Of a DNA stretch of 64,000 nt, positions 21,955 to 41,500 are shown one piece after another; positions within the stretch are counted from its first letter, which is position 1; every line of letters starts with the position of its first letter. Source of the DNA: Cliona cf. orientalis (lineage: Eukaryota; Porifera; Demospongiae; Clionaida; Clionaidae). Location of the stretch: positions 2,666,001-2,730,000 of the forward strand of contig OZ005703.1 of the NCBI GenBank assembly GCA_963930775.1, written 5' to 3'. Made by a program: the position numbers and the translations under genes. The notes beneath the pieces are model-generated. The model was given only the letters and a program-made list of their open reading frames with translations, did no database searches and was not told the DNA's origin.

Positions 21955-22585
21955 GTTTTATAATAATGCTGTATACACATATAGCTTGCCGTTTATAATA
22001 ATATACAATGTGTCACTGTCATGCATAATGCTATAAATAACTATTCGCTCAAATTCAACAAGGATAAAATCAAAGAGTCTCAGATTACAATGTGTGACGC
22101 ATGGGTGTGGCACATGGGCGTGGTACAGGAAGTGACCGCAGCTGACATACAGCGACCACAGAACTGGTTGAACCAGATTCTATAGACTAGTTTAGTCTAG
22201 TTTTTGCTTGTAAGATGTCAGATGCTATTTTGATGTAAGAGTGAATGATATGGCAACTCTGTTATACCAACCGTTGGCGCAAGCAGCAGGGTGTTACAAA
22301 TGAATACTGTAGCTAGGGTCCCCAATGGGATTTGCATTATTATAATTATGTTTGTATAATAATTATTATTATAATTTGAAGCTGCTACATTGATTTCATG
22401 CATGAAAAGTGGTGCATAGGCACTTAATTGTCGGAGACAATAATATTATTATTCAATGTATATATACGAAAAGGAGTAGATGGATGGTAATAATATTATT
22501 ATGCATAATTAAGTTTAAGGATTGTATAAATCTGTAATGTCACATAATTTTGTGTAAAAATTGTGATGTGGAATGAATTGAGTCT
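21955..22585. other. Convergent intergenic spacer
   Basis: It separates the 3' ends of the genes at 21954 (plus) and 22586 (minus). Repeated ataatattattat runs are present; no gene is seen. Confidence 0.5.
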
Positions 22586-23971
22586 TCAAGCAAATCTGTA
22601 GCAAAGTGAAAGTTCAATGGTGTCATCGACACTACTACTGTCCAAATTATCACAAATGTGGATCTTCTCTATAAGGCAGCGGGGACCATCATATTCACCA
22701 ATCCGTTTACACCCAATAATGCACCCAGAAGAAAAGCAATGCAACCGCAGGAGTCTCCCTGCATTAGACGTACGAGATCGTTCCATTTCTCGTTTTAGTT
22801 TCAAGTTGATCAAAGTCACTTGGATTCCTTTCCAGCCATCGCTTATAAGTGGGGAGTGAATTGGCCACGTCAGAAGATGATCATACTCGCCCTTGAGGAG
22901 GTATAGCGACACATCTCCACTAGCTAGAACTCCGATACACATTTTGTAGCCATAACCTTCCTTGGGATGAAGGTGAACATAGAAAGGAGGGCTTATCCAC
23001 TCTTCGCTGGTGTACTTTGAGTACGAATCCACAAGCAGGCTGACTTCATCAGATTCTGATACCAAAGCAAAGAGTTGCTCACTCAAGATAGACCGTATCT
23101 CTTGTAAAGGTTGTCGGTGTTGAGGAGGGCACAGTGGAACCAGGGAATCAATGTGATTGGAAACAGCTCTCATCTTATCAACCATCACTTGGTTTCGCTT
23201 TCGCTCCAACTCATTTTTCTCTCTTTCAGATTGCAATGACAGCATTGTCAGCAGTAAGTGCTGCTGAATAGCATTTGTCTGATGTTCATCCACCTTGGAA
23301 CGTATTGGTTTCTCCTTGCAGCCAACCTTTTCAAACGGGCAGCTAACTGGTTGATGTGTGCACACCTCTTGGTGTCGCTCCACTTCTTCATGATTCTGTG
23401 ACAAAGTTTGCCCACAGCCTTGAGAGCAGACGACGACAACTTTCTCACATACTTTATGATGTTCTTCAGTCATCCACCTATACGTACCCCTAGCTTCTCC
23501 ACAGTGTCCACAGGTAACTTTTCTATCTGGGCACTCTTCGCTCTCATGCTTGGTTCTATCTTTCTTCATAAAGCGGCTACCACAGCCAAGTATACACGTC
23601 ATATACACACAATCACAGATCTTATTTACATGATCACCAATTGATTTCACTTGCCCCACCCACTTACAGCCATCTTTCCACTGAGGACAGTGTGCATCCA
23701 GGCTTGAAATTTTTCTTTTCATATCAAGATCACGCTGGTGGCAAAATTCCTCCCCCTCTGCTCGACAATGAGGGCATCTTTTCTTATTGAACGCACTGAA
23801 CGAGTGCTCGAGACAAGACACACAGAAGCGCTGACCACAACAACCAGTCAAATGAGGATCTCGGAATACCAGGCGACAAATACTGCAAATGAACTCATTG
23901 CGCACTTTCTTTACGAACTTGTAGTCGTAGCCTCCGTAGTTAGAAGTCGCTTTGCTCACGCTGGCCATCAT
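22586..23971 (-). CDS. TRAF-type protein with RING-like, zf-TRAF and MATH domains
   Basis: An intronless 461-aa frame starting MMASVSKATSN. The RING-like region is CSIC, CCGQRFC (His replaced by Gln), CPHC, and several zf-TRAF fingers run to about residue 235. A coiled-coil stretch precedes a C-terminal MATH/TRAF-C-like domain with the family signature GYGYKMCIGVLASGD..LYLLKGEYDHLLTWP. TRAFs trimerise through the coiled coil and MATH domain and link receptors to ubiquitin and kinase signalling. It is the only one of the six paralogues here with a MATH domain and the only one without a transmembrane helix, so it may represent the ancestral layout. The expected final beta-strands of MATH are diverged. 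Confidence 0.9.
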   Translation of the reverse strand: MMASVSKATSNYGGYDYKFVKKVRNEFICSICRLVFRDPHLTGCCGQRFCVSCLEHSFSAFNKKRCPHCRAEGEEFCHQRDLDMKRKISSLDAHCPQWKDGCKWVGQVKSIGDHVNKICDCVYMTCILGCGSRFMKKDRTKHESEECPDRKVTCGHCGEARGTYRWMTEEHHKVCEKVVVVCSQGCGQTLSQNHEEVERHQEVCTHQPVSCPFEKVGCKEKPIRSKVDEHQTNAIQQHLLLTMLSLQSEREKNELERKRNQVMVDKMRAVSNHIDSLVPLCPPQHRQPLQEIRSILSEQLFALVSESDEVSLLVDSYSKYTSEEWISPPFYVHLHPKEGYGYKMCIGVLASGDVSLYLLKGEYDHLLTWPIHSPLISDGWKGIQVTLINLKLKREMERSRTSNAGRLLRLHCFSSGCIIGCKRIGEYDGPRCLIEKIHICDNLDSSSVDDTIELSLCYRFA

Positions 23972-24242
23972 GACATTGTGTGTCAGAGTATGGATCAGGT
24001 TTAGCTTAGGCTAGCTGGCAGCGCTGCATGTGACAATCGTGTGATCAACATCATAAGGAGGCGGGGCTGGCATGCTTACCCTTTGGCCTTCAAGCTAGCT
24101 ATAGTAATATACAATTCCCACAAATCCCAATGAGGTTTGAAGCCCAAAGCAGAATTAGTATGCTGCATGAATTTATCCTACTGGCACCACAGACAACATC
24201 ATACATTTATTATGCAACAACTAGCTAGCATACCAACTACTG

Positions 24243-24350
24243 TAGCCTTGACCCCAGCATCCCCGATCTTTTTCAATGCATACGAGAAAAAAGTCACTTG
24301 TATCCACTTCGCGTGCATTGAAAAGATCGGGGAGGCTGGGCACAAGGCTA
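24243..24350. repeat. TAGCCT-type foldback element 2
   Basis: The left arm tagccttgaccccagcatcc and ccgatcttttcaatgca-like sequence pair with tgcattgaaaagatcgg, ggaggctgggcacaaggcta on the right. It is 108 bp long and starts and ends like the TAGCCTCGTCCCCAG family. Confidence 0.7.
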
Positions 24351-24412
24351 CTACTATAGATCTGCTGCTTGTGGAGCAACGCTTGACAATCACTAGAGCT
24401 CTGTAGAGCACA

Positions 24413-24993
24413 TACCCCGCGCGCACATTGCGCAATCTATAGATTCTGAATTGCTTTATGTGCATGGTTATAATAGTTTTTGTGAACTTCAGAAAATTAG
24501 TGGAAATGCTGCTTAACTGTACAATGTCGTAGCTACCGGAGGTCCCAATAACAAAAGCACTCTCTCTGCACCAGATCTAGACACTAGGAGATATGAACTG
24601 ATACGTCCAAATTGTCTGTTGTAATAGTAATAAGCTGTCTTATATTATCTTTCTCTTCCATAGGGCTGCAGATTTCAGCTCCTTCAGCGGATTCGATATA
24701 GATTCAAGAACATTATTAATTTCGACGATCTTTACCAGTCTGCATAATAATTGTCGGCTACTTAGTTGTGCGCATGAGCAGACAACACAATGAGCATGTA
24801 TTATTCATTGAGTAGGCACTGTCGATAGGCGTGGCTACGTTAGCTAACAAAAAGGCACTATTTGTGACGCCCGTGGACCGTATCCATCGATTTGACGCAC
24901 ACTGAAGCCAGTTTTTCGCCGAATTCGATTGATTTGTTGTGCTTACGAGTCGCTTAGATGTCTACATCTCGAGATATGGCGATTTTTGTGCTC

Positions 24994-25026
<33 letters not shown>

Positions 25027-25066
25027 CGACCGATTACTTTACCCCCTTGCGCATGCGCGCGGGGTA
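24413..25066. mobile_element. Non-autonomous element with TACCCCGCGCGCA ends, copy A
   Basis: The left end taccccgcgcgcacattgcgc is mirrored at the right by gcgcatgcgcgcggggta. An inverted-orientation relative lies at 48377-49139, with shared interior landmarks (cgaattcg, acatctcgagata, gacgatctttacca, ttgtgcgcat). A tandem acgaca tract lies near the right end. Confidence 0.7.
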
Positions 25067-25243
25067 ATAACTACAATGTCATGTATATGAAGTGAATGAT
25101 AAAAGGGTACTTAGTGCTGCCAAAAATTAATTAAAAGGGGGGGGGGAGGGAGGGGAAGTATTGTGAATCAGACCTCCAGATCAATGTATTGGTCTGGTTC
25201 ACGAAATTAGGGTCTAGAGTGCATAATTTGAAGATCAGAAAAC

Positions 25244-26044
25244 TCAGTAACCTACAGCAATACCGACCAGTACCACCACAACTGCTGAAAGGGCTAAAAT
25301 TCCCCATTTGAGTTTGTCAATTTCCTGGAGACATTCAGCATGCTTTCTCCTCAAACCCTCCAGATTCGCATTGACTACTTGAATCTCACGAGTCCTCTCT
25401 GATGTCAACTCCCTTGTTGCCACCTGTGCATTAATCTCCTGCTGGGTGATGAGGTTGTGAATGTGGGAAACGGCCAGGGACAAATGAGTCGGCACAGCTT
25501 CTCTCATGTGCCTCTCAAGCTCAGGCTTCGGCTTGCGAACTTTGCACCCAGCATATTTGAAGTGACAGTCCAAATCACGTCTGCTACACTTATTTTCAAC
25601 GTGGTCACCCATTAAAGATCGCTGACACGGTGATCTACAACGAATGCACTTGACTGCTTGAAATGGACATCCCTGCCTCAAATCCTGCTCTGACCTAGGT
25701 CTCTCGTTCAAATGCTCTAACAGCGAACCAAGCTTGCCCTTCCACTTACAACCTTTCTGCTTGTGGCTGCAGTAGACTTCAAATCCGCTCAGAGTTCGTT
25801 CCAGTTGCTTATCGGGCATGGAAGTGAAAGGTTGGCCACAGAGCGGGCACAGCTGCTGCCTGCCCACCGACAACTCAACCTCAGACAAACACGACGAGCA
25901 GAAACGATAGCCACAGCAATCGACCATCTTGGGCTGCGCGAGAACTTGTAGACACACGGAGCACTCTGTCTGTAGCTCCTTTGGAGGCTTGCGCACGAAC
26001 TCTACGGCGAAGCCCTCTCGCTTTCCTTCTCTTCTTTCATTCAT
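25244..26044 (-). CDS. Tail-anchored RING-like/zf-TRAF protein
   Basis: An intronless 266-aa frame starting MNERREGKREGFAVEF. Its CSVC, CCGYRFC (His replaced by Tyr), CPLC region is RING-like. Zf-TRAF fingers include GCKWKGKL, CPFQAVKCIRC and GCKVRKPKPELERH, followed by a coiled coil and a transmembrane helix at residues 247-266 (WGILALSAVVVVLVGIAVGY) that ends the protein. That is a tail anchor with no luminal part. Its sister is 21139-21954. No MATH domain. It is divergent from the beta-trefoil gene, with only 230 bp between the two start codons. Confidence 0.88.
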   Translation of the reverse strand: MNERREGKREGFAVEFVRKPPKELQTECSVCLQVLAQPKMVDCCGYRFCSSCLSEVELSVGRQQLCPLCGQPFTSMPDKQLERTLSGFEVYCSHKQKGCKWKGKLGSLLEHLNERPRSEQDLRQGCPFQAVKCIRCRSPCQRSLMGDHVENKCSRRDLDCHFKYAGCKVRKPKPELERHMREAVPTHLSLAVSHIHNLITQQEINAQVATRELTSERTREIQVVNANLEGLRRKHAECLQEIDKLKWGILALSAVVVVLVGIAVGY

Positions 26045-26274
26045 GCTCCACTGTCCAAGTACAGCTGCAGCTGGTGGGCATGGGCGAAATTATGGCCGTG
26101 GACCTGGCCCCCGGGGGCGGAGAGATACATGTTAGCCCCGCCCTTCAATTGGTGGTGGGCGTGACTAGACTATTAGCACGTTATATAAAAATTGCGATCA
26201 CGTTTCGCTGTCAAATCTCTCCCTCTAGCTCTAGTTCTCTCTCTCGATCCATACGCTAACCGTCACTCTGCAGG
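26045..26274. promoter_or_regulatory. Putative bidirectional promoter
   Basis: 230 bp separate two divergent ATGs. On the plus side a TATA-like ttatataaaaa at about 26180-26190 lies some 85 bp before the ATG at 26275. Inference from spacing only. Confidence 0.45.
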
Positions 26275-34477
<8,203 letters not shown>

Positions 34478-35463
34478 GTGTCACATGTGACTGCATGGTA
34501 GTACGCTAGTGCTGCTTGAAGTTTGATAGTGTGGGCTTGAGGGGTGGTTATGGGGGTCTAGTGTTAATATTAACTTGGCAATCATGTGAATTGCTTGATG
34601 TTGAGCATAGTGTCTTTTCTTGGCTACTGCATGACATTATACAAATCTGAGGTTGCCACTAAAAATCAACCAGTCCTAATCTACGGAAGTGTGTGTTGAT
34701 ATTGGCCCTATCCCATGTACTCCATAATAGAATGTCATGCTATCTTATATCATCCCGACAAAATTAATCAATCGTTACATAATGCATTGCATTTTGCAGG
34801 ACTCCACTAAATTGATTTCTCCATGTATAGAACACAGTACTAATGCTATGACTTGCTCTTACAGTAATAATGCAAATTAATTAATGTCCAGTAGGAGATT
34901 ATAGTTGCACTAAAATTTATAAAGTTTGTTGCCCTAATAATAAGCAGTTTTAATTCTTTTTTGTGTTTATCATTAATTATTATTTTGAATGCAATAATAT
35001 CAATAATACTCTTGCTGATCATGAGTTTGAAGTGCTACCAGAAATTAATTTGCAAGTACAGTGTGTATGAATTAAATAATATTGAGATTGTGCATTAGGC
35101 CACTCCAATGAGATTCATTGTTTCTCATCACCCGCCCGCCTACTTTTTTGAGCAGCACTTCTAAACTCATTACTCATTATTTGGTGCCTGTTGGTTACGA
35201 TTGAAGCCATTGAGCCACCTGAGCATTGTGAATTCTTACTGCGCATGCTCAAGAATACTGTTTTAGGTAATGGTCGTCAAAACGTAACGCTAGCGTTACA
35301 AGTGCCAGGTATGTCTGTATGGTAAAGAATAATATGCTAAATTAATAATGATAATGACCGCCCGCCCGCATCCTCCAGGTGATACTGAGGTGATGAGAAA
35401 CAATGAACCTTATTGGAGTGGCCTTATGCTTCCATGCATAATACCATGATCATAATAATCATC
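34478..35463. other. Convergent intergenic region
   Basis: It lies between the 3' ends of the beta-trefoil gene and WDR83. AT-rich, and contains the MITE at 35098-35423. Confidence 0.55.
35098..35423. mobile_element. PIF/Harbinger-like MITE
   Basis: The left end ggccactccaatgag...ttgtttctcatcacc is mirrored by ggtgatgagaaacaatgaac...attggagtggcc. Both ends are flanked by TTA, the 3-bp target duplication expected of PIF/Harbinger. A weaker relative with gtttctcaggcccgcccgc lies near 50440-50500. Confidence 0.7.
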
Positions 35464-38306
35464 CTAGTCCGAGTCTTGTTGGTCCTGCCATCCCGCTACC
35501 TTCCAGACCTTGACAGGGCCATAGGAGCCAGCTGTCAGCACACACGGCTGCTTGCTGTGGTAGGCTAATGAGTAAACAACACAGGGTCTCCCCCCTGATG
35601 ATGAAGGCTTAGAGTTGTGGATGGTATGGATGAGATTACCCTATAGTGAATAAAAAATAATTAATTTTAATAGTGGTAGGGTGAAATGAAGAACAGTCTA
35701 GAGCCTATAGCAAAGTACATTACTAAGTCTTTTTTTTTGGTTTGATATCGAACTCGTACTGATACTACAATCATGATGTACTAAAGACTTCATTATTAAA
35801 GCTGTATCACCAAGCTGCATGAAAACGAGCATAATACCCGGCCTACAATGTCCTAAATTTTGAGCTGAAGTAAGGGAATACAGTACATGCATAGCTGAAA
35901 CTTTTTGCCGGGAGAAAAATTTTAAGTTTTACCTCGACCAGGTCCCAGAAGCAGACTCTCCCATCCTCTGATCCACTGACCACATAAGCATCGTCATGAG
36001 AGAGACAACTGTCCAGCTTGTACTCCGAGTTAGAGTGACCTTTATAGCTATGGATATGATTAAAATCCAGGACAACCACATTACATGCAGCAGTTCTTTG
36101 ACTTTAATAGGGTTGCATGCACATGTTCGATACATGCATGGAGGTGTATTAATTTTTGTTGATGGACTTTACCAACAAAATGATAGTTATTACTAGACCA
36201 GTTGAATAATAACACCCTGGAGCAGAAAGCTGACATGGCTGGTCAACAGGCCGACAAATTAAAACACACTAGATGACATTGTAGTTGTGAAGCTTGTGGC
36301 CATGCCAAACATAATAAAGCAAACTTGATGGATCCATTGTGCTTTAGTTTGCTCAGTTGCTTAGATTGTGGTGCATATTAAATGATTTTTTAGTGGACAA
36401 GAATTGATTATTTTATGCTTGCACATAGGGTAGGGTAAAAACTATTATGGAGGTACCTATTCAGCATTTCTCCATTGTCCTTGTCCAGTAGCCGCAATCT
36501 GTTGTCCAGAGATGAGACTAAGACGCAGTGACCATCCCTTGAGAAACTAACACTAGTTACTGGCTCTGCACATGAAACGCAATCAATCAAGATAAGACTC
36601 ACCACTTGCACAGCGATAGTATTTTAAAACTTACGTCCTATAGTATCCGTAAATAACTTTCCAAATCTTATGTCATATTTTCTCACCATTCCATCCACTG
36701 ACCTGGAATAGAAAATTAATAAACTAGATATCAAGTTATTGACACTATAAAGTCAAATATTGCACAATGATTAGCTAAGTATGTCTCAGCACATTTACAT
36801 TCAGCTATAGTCTACGTAACTATTGGGATTGCGAAAGTGTCTAACTACATATGTAAGGTACATGTAGTTGATTGCATGTATGGTCACCCAGTGAGTATCT
36901 CAGAGGAGGAGAGCTGGAGAGAGGTGACGCTGTCCTTGGCCTCACCCAGCACCTGAACGGGGTCATAGGTCCGTGTTCGACAGTCCCATACACGCACACT
37001 TGAGTCATAAGATCCTATGAGCAAGAAGTGTAGTCTTGGTAATGGGCCACATGCATCATCACATCGAATGGGTTTTAGTAGGGGTAACGTGAAGAACACC
37101 ATAAGGACACTTTTGTTTGCAGGTACTAAATTAGCGAAATTAGAGATTTGCCTAGTTTTTGCTAAAAATTGTACCCACGAATATTAACTTTTTCGGATAA
37201 ACAGAATGTTAAAATGAGTACCCATTAAATGCGCTATTTCCGAAATCCACTAAACTTTGTACCTGCAATTAATCGCAGCCTTAAAGTATGTAGTTTCTTA
37301 ACTCACCAGAAATGATGAGAGTTGCTTCTTCATTAAACTTTATACAGTTTATTCTCTGCACAGTACCAAAATCCAATACTTCACTAACATTACCATAAAA
37401 ATAATAACAGATGTTGCATTGTATCCACTCACACTGAGGTGTCCTCTAAGTTTCCTGATTGGCTGGCCTGTACCAACATCGGTGAGGAAGACAATCTTAT
37501 CAGCTCCACCCGATGCAATGCGACTGTTATCCCAAGAACTAAATGATTTAGTGGTTGCAATGCATACAGGAGGTGAATTAGTGTCGGCCATGCGAGGGAA
37601 TGGGCCTTGGCAATAGGTTCTGGGCCGGAGGCACATTCTATTCTCATTGGTTGTTAATTAGTCAAAATGTACATAACTACTAATAGTCTAAAATGTACAT
37701 AACTACTAATAGTCTATTACTATGGCAGTGACACAATATATACTACAGATCTAGTATAACTTTTGATTTTCTTGCCATAATAATATTTTACGTTTGTGGT
37801 TCACACCTACGTAACAACTTTGGCAGCGGTCAATGTGAAGGAGGTCAGTGTCATTGGATCAAGGGTCTATATCAAAGCCCTTGAGTATCAGGCAAGGGGA
37901 GGGCTATTATTATAAGCCACATGCACTCACGTACGCATCAGCATCCAAGACTTCAGCGCCATGTCCTGAGTATGTTTTGATCCGTAGTCCCTTGTGGGGG
38001 TTCCACAGCCTGACAGTCTTATCACTACCACATGTCAGACAATAGTTACCATTTCCTACACATGATATGAGTATGATGGTACATGTATTAAAATCCTTAG
38101 AGGAACCACCCCAAATGTTTGCTCAATGTAGCATCATTAGCATAGAGCAACCTCACACTAAATAATTTGAGAATCATGGAACTAGGAAGGATATATACAG
38201 CCTTGAACTGACATAATTTTCTCAACTCACTGTTGAGGCGTACTGATCTCACAGGTCCCTGGTGACCGGACAGCTCAAACGCAAGTTCGGTTGGCAAACC
38301 AGCCAT
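35464..38306 (-). CDS. WDR83: WD-repeat protein WDR83 (MORG1)
   Basis: A seven-bladed WD40 scaffold of the MAPK organiser/spliceosome-associated type. Nine exons in coding order: 38306-38231, 38055-37935, 37538-37433, 37355-37307, 37014-36888, 36702-36635, 36565-36457, 36047-35933, 35640-35464. They give 315 aa, the same length as the human protein. Diagnostic segments are FELSGHQGPVRSVRLN, CGSDKTVRLWNPHKG, DSSVRVWDCRTRT, VSSLDNRLRLLDKDNGE, YKGHSNSEYKLD and SGSEDGRVCFWDLVE. A second ATG lies three bases upstream of the chosen start (38309). All junction phases agree. The gene is divergent from RAD23. Confidence 0.95.
37655..37716. repeat. Short tandem duplication in a WDR83 intron
   Basis: The unit aaaatgtacataactactaa plus tagtct occurs twice in direct repeat. 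Confidence 0.7.
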
Positions 38307-38537
38307 CATGGCTATATAGTTTGGTACTTTTGCTTTTACACACTTTAGGTAAAGATCGACAAGTGAAACCACGCCCATTGTTCATGTTGGGCTCGACAAA
38401 TGCGGGGAAATCCCTCAATTAAACCACGCGGCCACGTCATCGTACACGCGGGCAAGAATTTTGTTGAGCAGCTTGTGGTCTTCAGTCTGTTCTCTACTCT
38501 TCTCTGCTGGAGCGAGACGTCAGAAAAGCTAGCCGCC
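38307..38537. promoter_or_regulatory. Putative bidirectional promoter of WDR83 and RAD23
   Basis: 231 bp between two divergent ATGs, containing a GC-richer patch (ccacgcggccacgtcatcg). No TATA box is obvious. Inference from spacing. Confidence 0.5.
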
Positions 38538-41500
38538 ATGATAATTACAATTAAAACCCTCCAAACGAAGACCTTCAAAGTGGAGATAGATGAGTCAGAG
38601 ACGGTATGTTTAATAGTTTAGTATGCTAAAGTAAAGAACCACGCCATAGTGAAATGGGTTTTTAGAGTACAACATTGTACTGCTGAAACACTGAGGGGCC
38701 AGGCCGTGGCAACGCAGGTAGCAGCTAAGAAGTCGAACAAGGTTTACCTTCAGCTAGGTTCTGTCTGGCTTGTTGCCTACATGGTAGCTTGGTTTGAAAG
38801 GTCATTTTTATATTCTAAACTGCTGCTTATAATATTGTGGTAAAGAATACACTTTTTGAGTGTGCATTCAAATGCTTAGCTGGAGTACCAGGTACATGGA
38901 GCTCCTTTATTTGAATTGAACACATGGTGGTGGGCTCTTATTAGAATACTTGCACTGAACCTGTATGTCAATAGTACACATGTATGTACCTGTACACGCA
39001 CACACACACACGCACACACACATCATAATGTGCTACATGTCTCTCTTTAGGTTCTTGCCTTCAAGAACAAGATTGAAGAAGTGCAGGGCAAAGACTACCC
39101 AGCAGCTGCTCTCAAGCTCATCTACGCTGGTCAGTGCTCTCTTTATTAACAGGGTTCTCCTCAGAAGAAATTTAAAACATAGCGGGTGGGTGTGGCTTGT
39201 GCAGAACTTATGACCATATCAATCATTTTGGTTACCACGTCAATGATATTGGAAGCATAGGTGGGGCCGCTATGCTGAAAGGACCTGGAAGAACACTGAG
39301 TATTATCGGTGCACTGGCTACCATGATGCTGTATGCTTCACTGCACGAATCTGATATCGTAACTTTTCCCATGGGTGTACTGATGTTGCAGTGTTGTGTG
39401 AATTGCTTTGTGAGTGCTTGTGAATGAACATAAATTGCATCATCATGCTGTAATGATCAGGCATACATGACTCATGCACAATATCATGTACATGTACTTA
39501 CAGGCATAATACTAATAGAGTATGTCTATGCCCATACACGTATGCAAAGTACTGGAGTATGGTGTGGTACAGTTGTGCTTCTTATGGAATAAGAGAGTTC
39601 ATGTAGTACTTAATCCAGTCTGTAGTGTATTGCATACATGAAGGTGTACCTCCAGTGAAGCCTAGGACTGGGAGTGGTTGGAACTTCATGTGTACCTCTG
39701 TATGGTTTTGCAGGGAAGATATTAAACGATGCACAGCCTCTGAGTGACTACAAGATTCAGGAGAATAGCTTTGTGGTGGTGATGGTCAGCCGAGTGAAAG
39801 CAAAACCTCCTGAGGTGGGCACTAAATAACCTCCTTGCACAATATCTGAAACACTATGACATCATATTGTTTTAACTCTTTCACATTCTTTATGTACATG
39901 TGTGTATACTTTCAACTACAGAGTTCTGCTAGTAAACCGTCCCAAGAGACTACCACCTCTGGAGAAACTTCAGCTACTCAGCAAACGTAAAAATATACCT
40001 TGTACTCAATCTCTCTCTCTCTTTCTCCATCTCTGTCCTCTAATCCCTTTATCCTTCCCCCATTTCTAAGCCTTCACAATTAGTTTGAACTCAATGTAGT
40101 AGATCAAAACTCATAAGGTTCGATGCTTCATCTCCTTTAGTTGTAATTGCACATAATTATGTTGCAGCAGAAAGATTTCTCAGTTTTCATAGTATACACT
40201 TTGTCAAGTCCGTTCAATACACATAGCAATGAGCCTCTAGAGTGAGTCTTAACAATCACATTTCATCTCACACACACACAGTTCTACAAGTTCTTCTGAG
40301 ACCACCCAGCCTCAGGCTCCGGCTGAAGGAGGGGCTACACCGGCTGCCGTAACCACGCCCACCACTACCTCCACAACTACAACTAGTACCACGGCAACTG
40401 CTGAGTCGGCGGGTGGGGACAGCGGTAGGATGGAGACAACTGACAGTGCAGCGGCAACGTCTGGCGGACAGCAGCAGGAAGGACAGACTGCTGGTGGTGA
40501 TGGAAGCTCTGCTAGTGGGTGGTCCCAGGCCTCATCCACACTAGGTCAGATTGAGGTAGTGATTGGAAATATCTTATCTTATCTGCGGGGTGACTTCAAA
40601 GTAAATGTTTTGTGTGCATGTCTATGGGTGTGCATATGACATATACATCCTAGGAACCAGTTCATACCTAGCCACTTCAATTCTCAATCTCAGCGACTGT
40701 GTGACTCAACTATGACATACTTTATAGCTGTGGCCGAGGTCCTCCAAAGAGTCGTTCCCTAGTTAATTCTACAAGCCCTAGATCTCAAGGATAGGCTCCT
40801 TTGTCGCTCTGACCCCTTTTGCTTTGTTGGAATGGGTGTACCTGCGCCTGGGATAATTTTCCTTAGGATTTGCCGAAGATTAATTTTCGTGTATCTACCA
40901 TTTGTGTGATGATAATTAATTTTTTATATTCCTAATCTCTCTCTCTCTCCCTCAGTTACTGGTGAAGCATATGATCTTGCTGTTGCTAACCTAATGGGTA
41001 TGGGGTTTGAGAGGGAGCAGGTGGTACGGGCTCTCCATGCCAGCTTCAACAACCCGGAAAGAGCTGCAGAATATCTATTTAGTGTAAGTTGTCGGCTAGA
41101 AGGTGTCGTAAAGCCTTTAGTTAGCCTCGTCCCCAGGCCACTCCTACGTTTTCAATGTTGAACTGGGGATGAGGCTAGCCTTTAGTAACATGTTTTATTG
41201 CAAAAAAGAACTACTGAACATGTCATAGACTGTACTGCTGTTTTCCTGCTACCAAGGGGTTATTGAACAAAATTAATGTTTATTCGCTGGAATTCAAATA
41301 GGCAATTCTTTCCAATTAAGGAGCACTTTCCTGTGGTTTAGGAAGTTGCAGCATTCCTTTGCGTAACCCACAGCCACTCTGAGGTGTGCTGTTGGATATA
41401 AGGCGGGCAGGGTAGGTGAGTAGGTTAACTTACCTGGCATAGGGGATACCGTGATCAAGCAGGCGGTTCCTCCGGGTGGAGACTTGTGCATTGCACTTGG

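Larger units (their letters stand above)
23972..25243. other. Intergenic region with repeat elements
   Basis: It contains a foldback element (24243-24350) and a 654-bp inverted-repeat element (24413-25066), then a poly-G run near 25139-25155. No gene is seen. Confidence 0.55.
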
